A DNA stretch of 64,000 nt from Anatilimnocola aggregata (GTDB lineage Bacteria; Planctomycetota; Planctomycetia; Pirellulales; Pirellulaceae): positions 3,782,001 to 3,846,000 of the forward strand of contig NZ_CP036274.1 of NCBI RefSeq assembly GCF_007747655.1, written 5' to 3'. This document shows positions 36,501 through 45,282 of this stretch, piece after piece. Position 1 is the stretch's first letter, and each line of letters opens with the position of its first letter. Both the position numbers and the translations under genes were made by a program. Under the pieces are notes generated by a model. It ran no database searches. It was given only the letters and a program-made list of their open reading frames with translations, and was not told the origin of the DNA.

Positions 36501-39500
36501 CCGAAATTGAACGCGTCGAGGCTGGCTCCGCCCTTGAGCGAGAACGTCGCCGTCGTGCTATTGTTGAGCACGTTGAAGGTGTCGACGAACGAACGGCCTT
36601 GGAGCGTATCGAAGCCTGCGAACCGCAATGGACGTGCGGGGCTCGCGTTGTTGACGTACTTGCTCGTGTTACCAGCGGATTCGTCGATCGTCCAGGTGCT
36701 GGCGACATCCATGCCCACTAATTCATCGCCGGCAGCCGCGGCTGCGGTGATGGCTTCCACACCGGTGAAGTCGAGCGACTTCATGCTGCTTTCCACTGTG
36801 CCATTAAAGCCGGTCGTGGACGGCACACCAGTCAACGCGGTGAGCGTCACCTTGGCGGGATTGATGCCCGCGACTTCGAGCGTGTCGTCGCCAGTTCCGC
36901 CGTTCAACTTGACGGTTCCCGTCACGGTCGGCATGCCGGTTAGCGTGATCTTGTTGGCGCCGTTGCTGGCGTTCAGCGTCAAATTGTTGATGGCGTCGTG
37001 AGTAATCTCTCCCAGCAGCACATTGGCAGCATCACGCCGAGCCAGCGTCGTGGTGGTCAAGGAGTAATTTCGATTCGCATTTGTCGACGTGTCATCGAGT
37101 GTCAAGTTCGCGGTATCGGCCTCACCGAAGACCGAAACATTCTTGCCGCTTGTTAGCAACGAATTCACACCGAAGTTGAACGCATCGAGCCCCGCACCAC
37201 CCTTGAGCGTGTAGAGCGCTGTCGTATTGTTATTTACGACATTGAACGCATCGAGCCCCGCACCACCCTGCAAGCTGTTAAATCCGGAGATATTCGCAGT
37301 GCGGGCTGCAGTTGCGTAGGTGCTCGTGCCGCCGTCGTTGATCGTCCAAGTTGAGTCGGCGTCATCGCCCGTAAAGCTGCTCCCCGTGGTACCCACGAAC
37401 GAGTCGATGCTGGTGAAGTCCACGCCGGCAAAATTGCCGTCAAAGCCGGCGCTGACATTGTTGTTCGTGATCGTGACCGCCGTCACTCCAGCGCCGGTGA
37501 GATCGAGGGTGTCAGCACCCGAACCGCCGTTCAAGGTCTTGATGCCGGAAGCCGTGGGAGCAGCAGTCACGCTGATAGTGTTCGTGCCGTTGGTAGCATT
37601 GAGCGTCAAGTTTGTGATGTCGTCGAACGTGACCGTGCCGCCCATTCGACCAATGGTCGTCGCGCTGATTGAGTAATTGACATTGGAATTAGTTCCCTGA
37701 TCGTTGAGCGTCAGCGTGGCACCATCTGTTTCACCATCAACGCTGATTGGATTATTGATCTTCGTCAGGTTGTTGGCATCGCCAAAGTTGAAGGCATCGA
37801 TACCATCGCCACCCTTGAGCGAGTAGGTTGCGATCGCGCCATTATCCACGACGTTGAACGTGTCCTTGGCGGAACCACCCTGCAAGTTGTTGAACCCGGC
37901 GATGTTCGCCGTGCGGGCAGCGGTGGCATAAGTGCTTGGGACGCCGTCGTTGATCGTCCAGGTCGAATCGGCATCGTCACCGATCAGCGTGCTTCCGGCG
38001 GCACCCTTGAAGGAATCGATGCTAGTGAAGTTGGATGCGCCGAATGTGCCATCGAAACCAGCGGGGACTCCGTCGTTCGTGATGGTGACGGTCGTCGCGC
38101 CAGCGCCGGAAACATCGAGTGTGTTCGCTCCCGATCCGCCCGCCAAGGTGAAGGCGACTGCGGCTGGGTTAATCACCGCGAAACTATCAGCAGCCGAGCC
38201 GCCGTTTAGGTTCTCGAGATTGGAAAAGTTCAGCGTGCCCGTCGAAACATACTTGCTGCTGGCGGGCTCATCGATGGTCCAAGTCGATACGGCATTGAGA
38301 CCCGTGAGCGAGTCCGTCGTGGTGTTGCTGTTGCCGCTCACGGCATCGATTTCGGTAAACGACGTGATCGTGGGCGCGCCGACCTTGACGTTGCCGCTGA
38401 ATCCATTCGCCGCGGTGGCGGTCAGATTCACATCCACCGCACTATCGACGGCCGCGACCTGATAGGCGGCATAGTCGAGGGTGTCGCTGCCAATGCCACC
38501 ATTGACGGTAATCGTCCCAGGGGCGGCAATGGATGCTTCGAAGACAAACGTGTCGGCACCAGCCCCGCCGTTGATGGTGAGAGCTTTGTTGAAGGTCGAC
38601 ATCGAAGCATCAATTCGAATGATGTCGTCGCCAGCTCGGGCATTGACCGTGACGGTCGTGAAGGCCGCGAGCGCGATGTTATCGAGCTCATGCGCGGCGA
38701 CTAGGCTCGTCACCGTCAGGATGGTCCCACCACCGGTGAGGCTCAATTCGGTGTCGTCCGGCGTGCCGGCGACATCGGGCAGATTGATGACGAGATTGGT
38801 GATCGTCGTGCCGGTGATGTCGACCGGTTCCAAGCCGGTGTAATTGATCGTACTCGCGCCGAGAACCACGCTGCCGTCGGTAGCATTGGTGTGATTCAGT
38901 GTACCGGTCGAATGGCTTCCGCCGGTGACCACGAGCTTGTCGCCAGGGGCAATTGTCGGATCGCCACCGTTGAAGGTCAGGATTTTTCCCAAGGCAGTCG
39001 CAACGTTGGCGGTCAGCGTGTCGTTCCCGTCCATGCCGTTGATGATTACCTCCATGCCGGTGATCGAGCCAATCGGGACCGTCAGAGTTTTGCCGCCGTT
39101 GCTGAGCGCAGCCCCGGCGATGCCGCCCGTACCGGCGAAGGTTTCAGTAGCATCCGTAATGACAATCGCGGCACCGTTGTTGGAGATCGTCAGGCTGTTG
39201 TTCTTGCCCGTCGCATCGGAATCCGTGATGACCAGATTCCCGCCGGTGAGGGTGGGCACCAGTGTGCCGGCCAGAGCTGGCACGGTGTCGAGAACGGAAT
39301 CAAGGCTGGTGCCAGCCGGTAGGGTCGCAAACGGAGTCGCAGCAGCAAAACTGCCGCCCGAAGAAATATCATAGATGTCTGGAGTGTTATCGTTTGTCGC
39401 CAGGAAGCGTCCGGCGCCGTCAAACGTCAGGCCCACGAAGAAACGTCCCGTTGCAAACGGGGTTGCTGCGGAAAAATCCCCACCAGCCGTGATATTGAAG

Positions 39501-40213
39501 ACTTTTTGACCAGAACGATCACTCGCGTAGATCGCGCCGCTGCTGGACTGCACGATGTCGGAAGCATTTCCCATACCGAAGGCGAACGGAGTGGCTGCTG
39601 ACAAATCTCCGCCAACGCCAAGGTCGGTTACCTGGCCGGTGCTATCTTCTCCCACCAGGATTCTGCCGTCTGCCAGTTGCACCATGTTCCGGGGAAGACC
39701 TAATCCCGTTGCATAGGCTGTCACGCCAGTAAAGTCGCCGCCACTAGTGATGTTCGTGATCTCTCCAGAGCTGTATTCCGACACGAGCAGACGGTCGTCG
39801 CTGGTTAGGATTATCCCAGCGGGACTCGTCAGACCAGTGGCAAAGGTGTTGACGATGCCGGTGGAATCTACGGTTAACACAGCGCCGGAGTCGAACAGCG
39901 CGATGTAGGCTGTGCTCAGATCGCGCGACCAGGTAATCTGCCCGAAAGTCCGGTCCCCCAAGCTCGCAACGGGAGTTGCCGCTGAGAGATCTCCGCCGCC
40001 GGTGACGTCGTACAAAGCTTGCGGAGCCAGGACAGTGCTTGCAAACACATCCCCCGGTGTGAACGCCATCATGCTGCGGGTTTCTAAGGACTCAAAAAAG
40101 ACCTTGCGGGCTGTTGCCCGGCGTGGCTTGTACTTCGCGGCATCGTTGGCGACTTGCTTGCGATTGCGGCCGAGGCTCGACGAATGGGACGGCTTGTTTT
40201 TCGATACAGGCAT
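33506..40213 (-). CDS. Giant surface protein with W-x-I repeats and dockerin
   Basis: A 2235-residue protein. The N-terminus is basic, followed by FFESLETRSMMAF, an LExR-type planctomycete surface-protein motif. Residues about 60-320 form a beta-propeller-like region with repeated GGDFSAATPFATG units. From about 330 to 2000 come long repeats marked by W-x-I segments (WTIDEPASSKY near 644, WTINDGVPSTY near 753, WTINDGGTSTY near 956, WTIDESAGNTSKY near 1174, WIINTTTGSTY near 1403), each followed by LQGG...DxFNV and LKGG...DAFNFG. The C-terminal part has two dockerin type I calcium loops (DVNFDGRITAFDALAIINEL and DVNGDMMLTAMDALIIINKL, about 2100-2175). A GAGGAAG ribosome-binding site precedes ATG 40213. 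It is probably exported and held in a surface complex through the dockerin; no cohesin is seen here. Confidence 0.92.
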   Translation of the reverse strand: MPVSKNKPSHSSSLGRNRKQVANDAAKYKPRRATARKVFFESLETRSMMAFTPGDVFASTVLAPQALYDVTGGGDLSAATPVASLGDRTFGQITWSRDLSTAYIALFDSGAVLTVDSTGIVNTFATGLTSPAGIILTSDDRLLVSEYSSGEITNITSGGDFTGVTAYATGLGLPRNMVQLADGRILVGEDSTGQVTDLGVGGDLSAATPFAFGMGNASDIVQSSSGAIYASDRSGQKVFNITAGGDFSAATPFATGRFFVGLTFDGAGRFLATNDNTPDIYDISSGGSFAAATPFATLPAGTSLDSVLDTVPALAGTLVPTLTGGNLVITDSDATGKNNSLTISNNGAAIVITDATETFAGTGGIAGAALSNGGKTLTVPIGSITGMEVIINGMDGNDTLTANVATALGKILTFNGGDPTIAPGDKLVVTGGSHSTGTLNHTNATDGSVVLGASTINYTGLEPVDITGTTITNLVINLPDVAGTPDDTELSLTGGGTILTVTSLVAAHELDNIALAAFTTVTVNARAGDDIIRIDASMSTFNKALTINGGAGADTFVFEASIAAPGTITVNGGIGSDTLDYAAYQVAAVDSAVDVNLTATAANGFSGNVKVGAPTITSFTEIDAVSGNSNTTTDSLTGLNAVSTWTIDEPASSKYVSTGTLNFSNLENLNGGSAADSFAVINPAAVAFTLAGGSGANTLDVSGAGATTVTITNDGVPAGFDGTFGASNFTSIDSFKGAAGSTLIGDDADSTWTINDGVPSTYATAARTANIAGFNNLQGGSAKDTFNVVDNGAIATYSLKGGDGIDAFNFGDANNLTKINNPISVDGETDGATLTLNDQGTNSNVNYSISATTIGRMGGTVTFDDITNLTLNATNGTNTISVTAAPTASGIKTLNGGSGADTLDLTGAGVTAVTITNNNVSAGFDGNFAGVDFTSIDSFVGTTGSSFTGDDADSTWTINDGGTSTYATAARTANISGFNSLQGGAGLDAFNVVNNNTTALYTLKGGAGLDAFNFGVNSLLTSGKNVSVFGEADTANLTLDDTSTNANRNYSLTTTTLARRDAANVLLGEITHDAINNLTLNASNGANKITLTGMPTVTGTVKLNGGTGDDTLEVAGINPAKVTLTALTGVPSTTGFNGTVESSMKSLDFTGVEAITAAAAAGDELVGMDVASTWTIDESAGNTSKYVNNASPARPLRFAGFDTLQGRSFVDTFNVLNNSTTATFSLKGGASLDAFNFGNANKLDGITYPISVDGETASATLTLNDQGDNTNIDYKLNGGQVGRDGNPISYASISTLNLNAGNGSNKFIVLEKPTAGQTIITAGTGNDTLDFTNFKVLGADKGANVALTSIAAAAAVVGGATGKVSVSNVAASDFLSFSAIENFKGSTAATDDTFNGLAGDSEWIINTTTGSTYKQTSTATKTVPIVEFEVLNGGAGKDTFKVQVNNGETFSLNGNAGNDSFLIADGTNVLAGIESLKLNGGINAADLDELTLLDSSQNADKNYKLSPTSIDFEGQSITPSGGTSFNIESIKLQASNGTNTIEVVDGNFGDFNGTSTEAAIITLSHAVNGKSTALTINDTGDTAANTWAIDGERTTRTIPTQSLTVNYKATLLSSYKLNAGEGNDTITIAKVGTLATPAPTTVNAHLGNDSITVRATNHATVINGEDGNDTITLADTTAALSKFDNYAAGLTVNGGNNPAVPTRTVFKGGSTPDDIKFNAKSSVEAQGDTLSLSDFGNSTDPVAKYTITSIQVARTSPTAKTFAYSNIELLNVTANQKITDVTINMPSAAPDLPTVVSVDGGGAPASVDNRVHIIGTVADDKITVGNLETNELNRSQFELTNVTRLWVEGAQGADVIHNRSSVPGLLDGDQTKANAMVQAGNQNDVISSDAQSKQIGAIIYSPVLLGNDGIDFLHTTNSSATGTTFLVGDFFVNNTVPYVFGSGTQTSRIQVVNTGLPAPNTYAQAGDKYSTTHAGISKRNQVLARLDNWIKGKFALIGDPQASSLTVIEWLQAQLPLAVTPLAIAKMYAPINKAIRDFIREPGPATIANPANPTVVTSPTYQPLGKALPSGTLPPDSPLLNGGEAVEEEYYSVMMTNPIEPSDVNFDGRITAFDALAIINELNRKGTRAIDTTPGGEFSGDNVDGTQPINLLDVNGDMMLTAMDALIIINKLNRSETTYEMPAYLNDYSLIDNAEAVQNQQFAEQFTASQSQANSVTDEALLALLAAELDDNDAE

Positions 40214-40622
40214 CTCAGAACTTCCTCGGAAAACGCGGCGAGCGAATCAGCGTGAAGAATCCCCTGCTTCAAGGGGAGGATTTGAGCGGGTACCAATCCA
40301 TGGTAATTACCCACTCGGCAGGTACAAGAAGTCGTTATCTCTTCCCTTAACGGCAAGGTCAACCGTTTGGCAGTGCTGGCCGGAATAATCCAACCAACTG
40401 CTGCGTAATTACCGCTGGAAAGAGCAGCGGAGGACCTATTCGCAAAAAGGAACCGCATTTCCACCCCCGACGGGCAGGGCGAAAATGGGGGCAGGTGACG
40501 AAAATTGGCTCTGCAGGGAGTTTTCAGCTGGCAGTTGCCTGCCAGCTGTGAGCCTTGGCAATCCGCTGGCCGGCAGATAGCCAGCGGAGAATGGTATTCT
40601 TATCAAATCCTTAACGGCGGAA
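40214..40622. other. 409-nt intergenic stretch
   Basis: It lies upstream of the dockerin-bearing giant gene and downstream of the propeller gene, both on the minus strand. It contains the ribosome-binding site of the giant gene (GAGGAAG near 40220) and two hairpins described separately. No gene is supported, and I find no convincing promoter boxes. Confidence 0.5.
40525..40587 (-). terminator. Double hairpin after the propeller gene
   Basis: There are two stem-loops in a row: 40525-40534 with 40539-40548 (10-bp perfect stem CAGCTGGCAG, 4-nt loop) and 40563-40570 with 40580-40587 (8-bp stem CCGCTGGC). They lie 36-98 nt downstream of the stop of the minus-strand gene ending at 40623. Neither has a long T-tract, so this is only a probable transcription or mRNA 3'-end element. 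Confidence 0.45.
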
Positions 40623-42104
40623 TCATTCCCGTTCGCTGGCGGGAATCTTGATCGAAGTCAAAGCCACTGTATCCCACCCCTTGGTACCGCGGGCGGCATT
40701 CCAACAGATGAAGACCTGACTTCCATCGGGAGTGACCGATACTGCATAGGTGCCATGAACGGCCACACCGTACTTCGCTTGATAGAAAGGATGGAGGAAC
40801 GCAATGACCTTGCGCTTGCCGGTGTGAGTGTTGAATTGCACGACGGGCGAGCCATCGCGATAGCCGCCACCGTGAGCGCCAGGAGCATAATAGATGTACT
40901 TGCCAGTGGCCTCGGCCGAGAGTGCGGCAACGTAATGCTCGGTGCCGACAGAAGCCAATCCCAGCGAGCGGATCTTTTCGGTTTTGGTGTCGAACTCATA
41001 CAGTTCGCACCCGCCGACCGATGAGCCCGCTTGCGAAGCGCAATAGATCTTCCCTTGTGGGGTTTCGTCGCTGGCAGCGCGAATGCCGAGCGAGCCTTCG
41101 ATTTTCTCGGGAGCCTTGCCCGACTTGGGATTGAAGCGCATCAGCGGTTCGTTGCCGGCACCTGGAACGAAATACACATTGCCAGTCGACTTCGAGACCA
41201 TCATCGCGCGAGCTGGGCCATCGGGACCCGAGTAGATCATCTTGCGATTGGCCAGGTCATAGGCCCAGAACTGAATGCCGCGTGTATCCGTTTTGCTGCC
41301 CGGGGCACTGCCTCCGTAGATAATGAGTCGGTCAGGGTCGAGGTGAGCACAGGGCAAGCAATGCTTTTCAACCGGAGCGGCCTGGACAACTTCTTGCACC
41401 CCGGTGGCGGGGTTAGCGCGGATGATCCAGTCACCCTTGTAATGGTATTGATCGGTGGTGATGGTGGTCGAACCGCGGTGCGTGGTGCAGTAGAGCCAGC
41501 CATCTTTGCCGACGCCGAGACGGCTATGAATTTTGCCGGGAGCGTAGTGCCCTTCCGGCATGTTCAACAGCTTCTTCGTATTGATGAGTGTGCGGAATTT
41601 CTTGGTGGAGGGGTCGTATTCAACGACGAACCCATTTCCTTGCGGAGCCAGGTGGTCGCCGTAACCGCAGTAATACTTGCCATCGTGCACCACGCTTTCG
41701 CCCCAATTCGACCAAGGGCGAGCGGCATAAGTTTGCTCTGGCAGATACGCAAAATCGATCGTCGGCGGCGTCTTGGCAATCTCTACGCCTTCCGGCAGTT
41801 CTTTCAAGGGTTTCAGGAATTCTGGGGAAGTGTCGGTGACAATTTCCTGGCCGCCGGGCAGTTTGGGGGGATATTCGAGTTCAACCTTGAGCTCAGCTTT
41901 CGGCTTGGGTTTAGGTTCGGCTTTCTTCTTCCTTTCGGTTTTGGCCTCCGCCTTTGCTTCGCCCTTCTTCTTATTTTTGGGAGCGTCCTCTTGGGACCAG
42001 ACTGGCGAATTGATTAGGAGGGCGGTTGTGAAAGCGAGCATCGCTAGTGGGGCGAGCCAACTGAGCGAGCGAACGAGGTATGAACACATCGACAATCGAC
42101 GCAT
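40623..42104 (-). CDS. Exported beta-propeller hypothetical protein
   Basis: A 493-residue protein. It has a signal peptide (WLAPLAMLAFTTALLINSPVWS), then a highly charged Lys/Ala/Glu/Pro linker (about 40-75), then a single propeller-like domain with repeated short blades ending in Y/F-x-x-G turns (for example GGSAPGSKTDTRGIQFWAYD and LYEFDTKTEKIRSLG). No active-site motif is recognised. YncE/SMP-30-like or PQQ-like propellers are the closest shape. ATG 42104 has GGAG about 9 nt upstream. It is divergent from the histone-deacetylase gene across 278 nt. The two His/Cys-containing segments (TTHRGSTTITTDQYHY and VEKHCLPCAHLD) might bind metal, but this is speculative. Confidence 0.8.
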   Translation of the reverse strand: MRRLSMCSYLVRSLSWLAPLAMLAFTTALLINSPVWSQEDAPKNKKKGEAKAEAKTERKKKAEPKPKPKAELKVELEYPPKLPGGQEIVTDTSPEFLKPLKELPEGVEIAKTPPTIDFAYLPEQTYAARPWSNWGESVVHDGKYYCGYGDHLAPQGNGFVVEYDPSTKKFRTLINTKKLLNMPEGHYAPGKIHSRLGVGKDGWLYCTTHRGSTTITTDQYHYKGDWIIRANPATGVQEVVQAAPVEKHCLPCAHLDPDRLIIYGGSAPGSKTDTRGIQFWAYDLANRKMIYSGPDGPARAMMVSKSTGNVYFVPGAGNEPLMRFNPKSGKAPEKIEGSLGIRAASDETPQGKIYCASQAGSSVGGCELYEFDTKTEKIRSLGLASVGTEHYVAALSAEATGKYIYYAPGAHGGGYRDGSPVVQFNTHTGKRKVIAFLHPFYQAKYGVAVHGTYAVSVTPDGSQVFICWNAARGTKGWDTVALTSIKIPASERE

Positions 42105-42382
42105 CGAAACGTCTCCAGGCTGGAAGGGATAGGGTGGGAGCGTTTAGCATAACAATGTCGCCGTCTAAAAGCCAAATTTGCGATTGAAAAATAAGTGGCG
42201 GGAGGCGCGGGACGAAGTGCGCGAGAGAACCAAAGAAGGTTAAGACATGAGATACGAATGTCGCCCGATAAAATCGAATGACGATCCTGTCTGCCTGATT
42301 CTCGTCCCCCACCCATCTCCTTACATCTCCCGCATCTAATTGAATCCGCCTCATCACGCATCTCCCGACTTCAGGAGCCACG

Positions 42383-43318
42383 ATGACCCTCCTTTACCAC
42401 AGCCCGCTGTTTCAAACGCATAAGACGGGAGCACATCCGGAGAAACCCGAACGACTGGCGACGATCGACCGGCATTTCAAGCAAGTCGGCATGTACGAAC
42501 GGTGCAAGACTGCAGAATGGAAGCCCGCGACTGCCGAACAGATCGAGCGGATTCATACCAAGGCGTATGTCGCGGAGTTGGAAAAGTTCGCGGCTAGCGG
42601 CGGAGGGCGAATCGAAGCCGACACCGTCATGAGCCCTGAGAGCTTTTCGGTCGCCCATCAGGCTGCCGGGGCCGTTTGTGCAGCCGTAAAAGCTGTCGTG
42701 AAAGGGGAAGACAAGTCGGCTATGTGTCTGGTGAGGCCGCCCGGTCATCATGCGCTGGAAAAAAGTGCGATGGGGTTTTGCCTGCTGAATAACATTGCCG
42801 TCGCGGCCAAGTGCGCCATTGCCGAGCACGAACTGGACCGCGTGCTGATCGTCGATTGGGACGTGCATCACGGCAACGGTACGCAAGACGTGTTCTACAC
42901 CGATGAGCAGGTTTCGTTCTTCTCGATGCATCGCTGGCCGTTCTATCCCGGCACAGGTGACAAGGACGAAACGGGCAGCGGACGCGGACTGGGGCATACC
43001 AAAAATGTGCCCGTCGCTTTTGGTACGCCGCGTGAAAAGATCCTCAGCCAGTTCGCGAAGGAACTGGAATCATTTGCCGAGAAGACCAAGCCGCAGTTGG
43101 TGCTGATTAGCGCTGGCTTCGATGCTCACGTGCGCGATCCGATAGGTTCGCTAGAACTGGAAACCGAGGATTTTCGTGAGCTGACGAAGATCGTCCAGCG
43201 CGTGGCCGATGCACATGCCAAGGGGAGAATTGTGAGCGCGCTCGAAGGGGGCTATCAGCCGCAGCGTTTGGCCGAGTCGTTGGAAGTCCATCTCGATGAG
43301 TTGCTAAAGAAGAGTTAG
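42383..43318 (+). CDS. Histone deacetylase family (AcuC/HdaH-like) hydrolase
   Basis: A 311-residue zinc-dependent deacetylase of the arginase/deacetylase superfamily. Visible: RPPGHHA with the His dyad (H122/H123), the zinc motif VDWDVHHG (D160, H162) and the third ligand in ISAGFDAH (D247), followed by GSLELETEDF and EGGYQ near the C-terminus. The length fits bacterial members such as acetylpolyamine amidohydrolases and AcuC. AGGAG lies 6 nt before ATG 42383. In bacteria the substrates are acetyl-lysine proteins, acetylpolyamines or acetoin-pathway acetyl groups; nothing here decides between them. It converges with the Gfo/Idh gene with only 26 nt between the stops. Confidence 0.94.
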   Translation: MTLLYHSPLFQTHKTGAHPEKPERLATIDRHFKQVGMYERCKTAEWKPATAEQIERIHTKAYVAELEKFAASGGGRIEADTVMSPESFSVAHQAAGAVCAAVKAVVKGEDKSAMCLVRPPGHHALEKSAMGFCLLNNIAVAAKCAIAEHELDRVLIVDWDVHHGNGTQDVFYTDEQVSFFSMHRWPFYPGTGDKDETGSGRGLGHTKNVPVAFGTPREKILSQFAKELESFAEKTKPQLVLISAGFDAHVRDPIGSLELETEDFRELTKIVQRVADAHAKGRIVSALEGGYQPQRLAESLEVHLDELLKKS

Positions 43319-43344
43319 GGGTCGAAAAAACTCCCGCCTCGTAC

Positions 43345-44460
43345 TTAGGACGCCCTGCCTCGCAGAATTTCCTTCATAGTCACCGCCCGGTGCTCCTTGG
43401 CGGATAGATAACACGCATCGACGAGCGCCATCGTCTTGAGATTGTCCTGCCCGCTGATTTCTGGTTCAGCTTTGTCTTCTAGTGCGCAGAGCAACTGGGC
43501 CATGGTGCCGGCAAACGCGTCGGGAAACCAGACTTCCTTCCAGCGCGGTTGCAGCCAATAGCCGGGCTGATGGGTGGTGGTGTAGTCGAGCGTGCTGGGC
43601 GTTGGATGTGGGTAGTCAGGCCAACCGATCGTGCCGCGGGCCAGCCCTTCGGTTCCTTCGACTCGCCAGCGAATCCCAATGTCTTTCTCGGCCCCTTCGA
43701 GCGCCGGCCCAGCCCAGACATCGTCGCAGGCCATCGCCCGCAGGCCGTTGGCATACTCAAGAATGTAGAGACAGATGCCGTCGGTATGGGCAAACTTCTT
43801 TGCCGTGCGGGGATCGGGGCGCGTGCTGCAGAAGACACGTTCGGGATCGCCGAAAAGCATCCGAAACGAATCGAGATGATGGATCGACATGATCCGCAAC
43901 GTGACCCAACCTTGCCGTTGTTGCCAAGGCATCCAGTGGGGAATCGCCCGCATGTCGATCGTTGCCAGTACCGGTTCGCCAAGCGTGCCGCGCTCCAATA
44001 GGCACTTAAGGGCCCGCATGGAATGGTCGTAGCGCATGTTCTGATTCACCGCCAACGTGATTCCCGCGCGGCGGCACATCTGCACAATCTCTTTCGCTTC
44101 CGCCAGGCTGCCGCCCAGCGGCTTCTGCGCGAGTATCCCCCGCACATGCTTCTTAAACTTGCAGACGTTGCGGATCACATCGATTTGCGTATCGGGCGGC
44201 ACCGCGATATCGACCACTTCCACCTTGCCGCTGGCGAGCATCTCTTGATACGTATCGAACGCGGTGAGCGAATGCCGCTCGGCGACTCGTTGAGCGTGGG
44301 CCGGTGTGCGCGAAGCTATCGCTACCGGATTGAAGCCCGATTTGCGATAGGCCACCAGATGACAGTCCGCCATGATGAACCCGCTGCCGATGCAGCCAAT
44401 CGGCGCATCGCGATGCTTGGGCAACCTCGGCAGATAATCGAGCGGCAGGAGAGTGGTCAT
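43345..44460 (-). CDS. Gfo/Idh/MocA family oxidoreductase
   Basis: A 371-residue NAD(P)-dependent sugar-type oxidoreductase. ATG 44460 is chosen: the frame continues to 44520, but that extension is encoded by a palindromic element. Visible: the Rossmann loop [15 protein letters not shown] (about 21-35) and the family's catalytic Lys segment, here QKPLGG, with Gln where the family usually has Glu (EKP); then [14 protein letters not shown] and a C-terminal domain with a GTEG-type strand. The substrate is not known; many planctomycete paralogues exist. It is a single gene or loosely coupled to the thioredoxin-like gene. The palindrome sits 6 nt upstream of the start codon, so the native promoter and ribosome-binding site may have been displaced. 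Confidence 0.92.
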   Translation of the reverse strand: MTTLLPLDYLPRLPKHRDAPIGCIGSGFIMADCHLVAYRKSGFNPVAIASRTPAHAQRVAERHSLTAFDTYQEMLASGKVEVVDIAVPPDTQIDVIRNVCKFKKHVRGILAQKPLGGSLAEAKEIVQMCRRAGITLAVNQNMRYDHSMRALKCLLERGTLGEPVLATIDMRAIPHWMPWQQRQGWVTLRIMSIHHLDSFRMLFGDPERVFCSTRPDPRTAKKFAHTDGICLYILEYANGLRAMACDDVWAGPALEGAEKDIGIRWRVEGTEGLARGTIGWPDYPHPTPSTLDYTTTHQPGYWLQPRWKEVWFPDAFAGTMAQLLCALEDKAEPEISGQDNLKTMALVDACYLSAKEHRAVTMKEILRGRAS

Positions 44461-44466
44461 AAATTT

Positions 44467-44551
44467 GTAGGTTACATCCGCTGGATGTAACCTTGATGTT
44501 CGCAACGCGTTGATTCGCAAATCAAGGTCACATCCAGCGGATGTGACCTAC
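44467..44551. repeat. Dispersed double-palindrome element
   Basis: Two 31-bp arms (44467-44497 and 44521-44551) are reverse complements with two differences. Each arm is itself a hairpin (GGTTACATCC-GCT-GGATGTAACC in the left arm; GGTCACATCC-AGC-type in the right). The loop between them is 23 nt. The unit sits between the start of the Gfo/Idh gene and the end of the thioredoxin-like gene, so it can fold either as one long hairpin or as two small ones. The two differences keep the small hairpins intact (compensated changes), which suggests selection on folding. It is probably a REP-like mobile repeat. Confidence 0.8.
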
Positions 44552-44555
44552 ACGA

Positions 44556-45152
44556 CTACATCTTCACTCCCGCTGGATCGAAGTAAGCCGGTTCGTTCCC
44601 TTCTTTCCATTTGATGTTGCAGCCGAGACTCGGGATTTGTTTCTCCGGCGCGGGTTTGCCGGCGAGCAGAGCGTCCATGGCAGCGCGGAGGTCGCGACCG
44701 TCGGGAACATCACCAGCCTTGGGGCGGGAGGGATCGAGTTGGCCGCGATAATAGAGCTTTTGCTCGCCATCGAATAGGAAGAAATCCGGCGTACACGCCG
44801 CGTGATAAGCCTGCGCGGCGGTTTGATCTTCGTCGAACAAATAGGGGAACACATAGCCGCGCTGTTCGGCTTCGTGAACCATCTGCTCGGGTGAGTCTTC
44901 GGGATGCTTCGAAGTGTCGTTCGAATTGATGCCGACGACCGCGATCCCGCGCGGCATGTAGTCCATGGCCAGGCGTGCCAGTTCGGGAGCAACATGCTTC
45001 ACGAACGGACAATGGTTGCACATGAAGATCACGAGCAATCCAGGCTGACCTTTGAAATCGCTGAGCGAAACAGTTCGTCCGTCGACATTAAGCAGCGAGA
45101 AGTCCGGCGCGGGCGTGCCCAGTTGTCGCATCGTGCTGGCGGTTTTGACCAT
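44556..45152 (-). CDS. Thioredoxin-fold (AhpC/TSA-type) family protein
   Basis: A 198-residue thioredoxin-fold protein of the thiol-specific-antioxidant/redoxin type. Visible: APDFSLLNVDGRTVSLSDF at the N-terminus and the active-site CNHC (C45/C48) in FMCNHCPFVKH, followed by GINSNDTSKHPEDSPEQM and the cis-Pro region ACTPDFFLF. The sequence matches a group of small bacterial redoxins that keep the CxxC and have no signal peptide, so it is cytoplasmic. GGAG lies 8 nt before ATG 45152. It probably reduces disulphides or peroxides, though no partner gene is adjacent. It is bracketed by two different palindromic elements. Confidence 0.92.
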   Translation of the reverse strand: MVKTASTMRQLGTPAPDFSLLNVDGRTVSLSDFKGQPGLLVIFMCNHCPFVKHVAPELARLAMDYMPRGIAVVGINSNDTSKHPEDSPEQMVHEAEQRGYVFPYLFDEDQTAAQAYHAACTPDFFLFDGEQKLYYRGQLDPSRPKAGDVPDGRDLRAAMDALLAGKPAPEKQIPSLGCNIKWKEGNEPAYFDPAGVKM

Positions 45153-45193
45153 GGTGTATCTCCTTCGAAAAGCTTCCTGATGTTAACTTGGCC

Positions 45194-45266
45194 GGGGTCG
45201 GGAGTCTTTGGCGAATGAAGACGTTCTACTTGGCTGAATCGATCTTCGCCAAAGACTCCCGCCCCC
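45194..45266. repeat. Dispersed palindromic element
   Basis: The arms 45194-45214 and 45246-45266 are reverse complements over 21 bp with a single mismatch; the inner 16 bp are perfect (CGGGAGTCTTTGGCGA). The loop is 31 nt. It lies between the end of the GH5 gene (45283) and the start of the thioredoxin-like gene (45152), in the leader of the latter. It has no T-tract. Its sequence differs from the other two palindromes in this window, so it belongs to another repeat family. Confidence 0.78.
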
Positions 45267-45282
45267 AGACGGATCGTGATCC

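Noticed and set aside
37200-38000. Possible CRISPR-like periodicity in the giant gene
   Set aside because: The repeats are hundreds of bases long, diverged and in frame with a protein; they are protein repeats.
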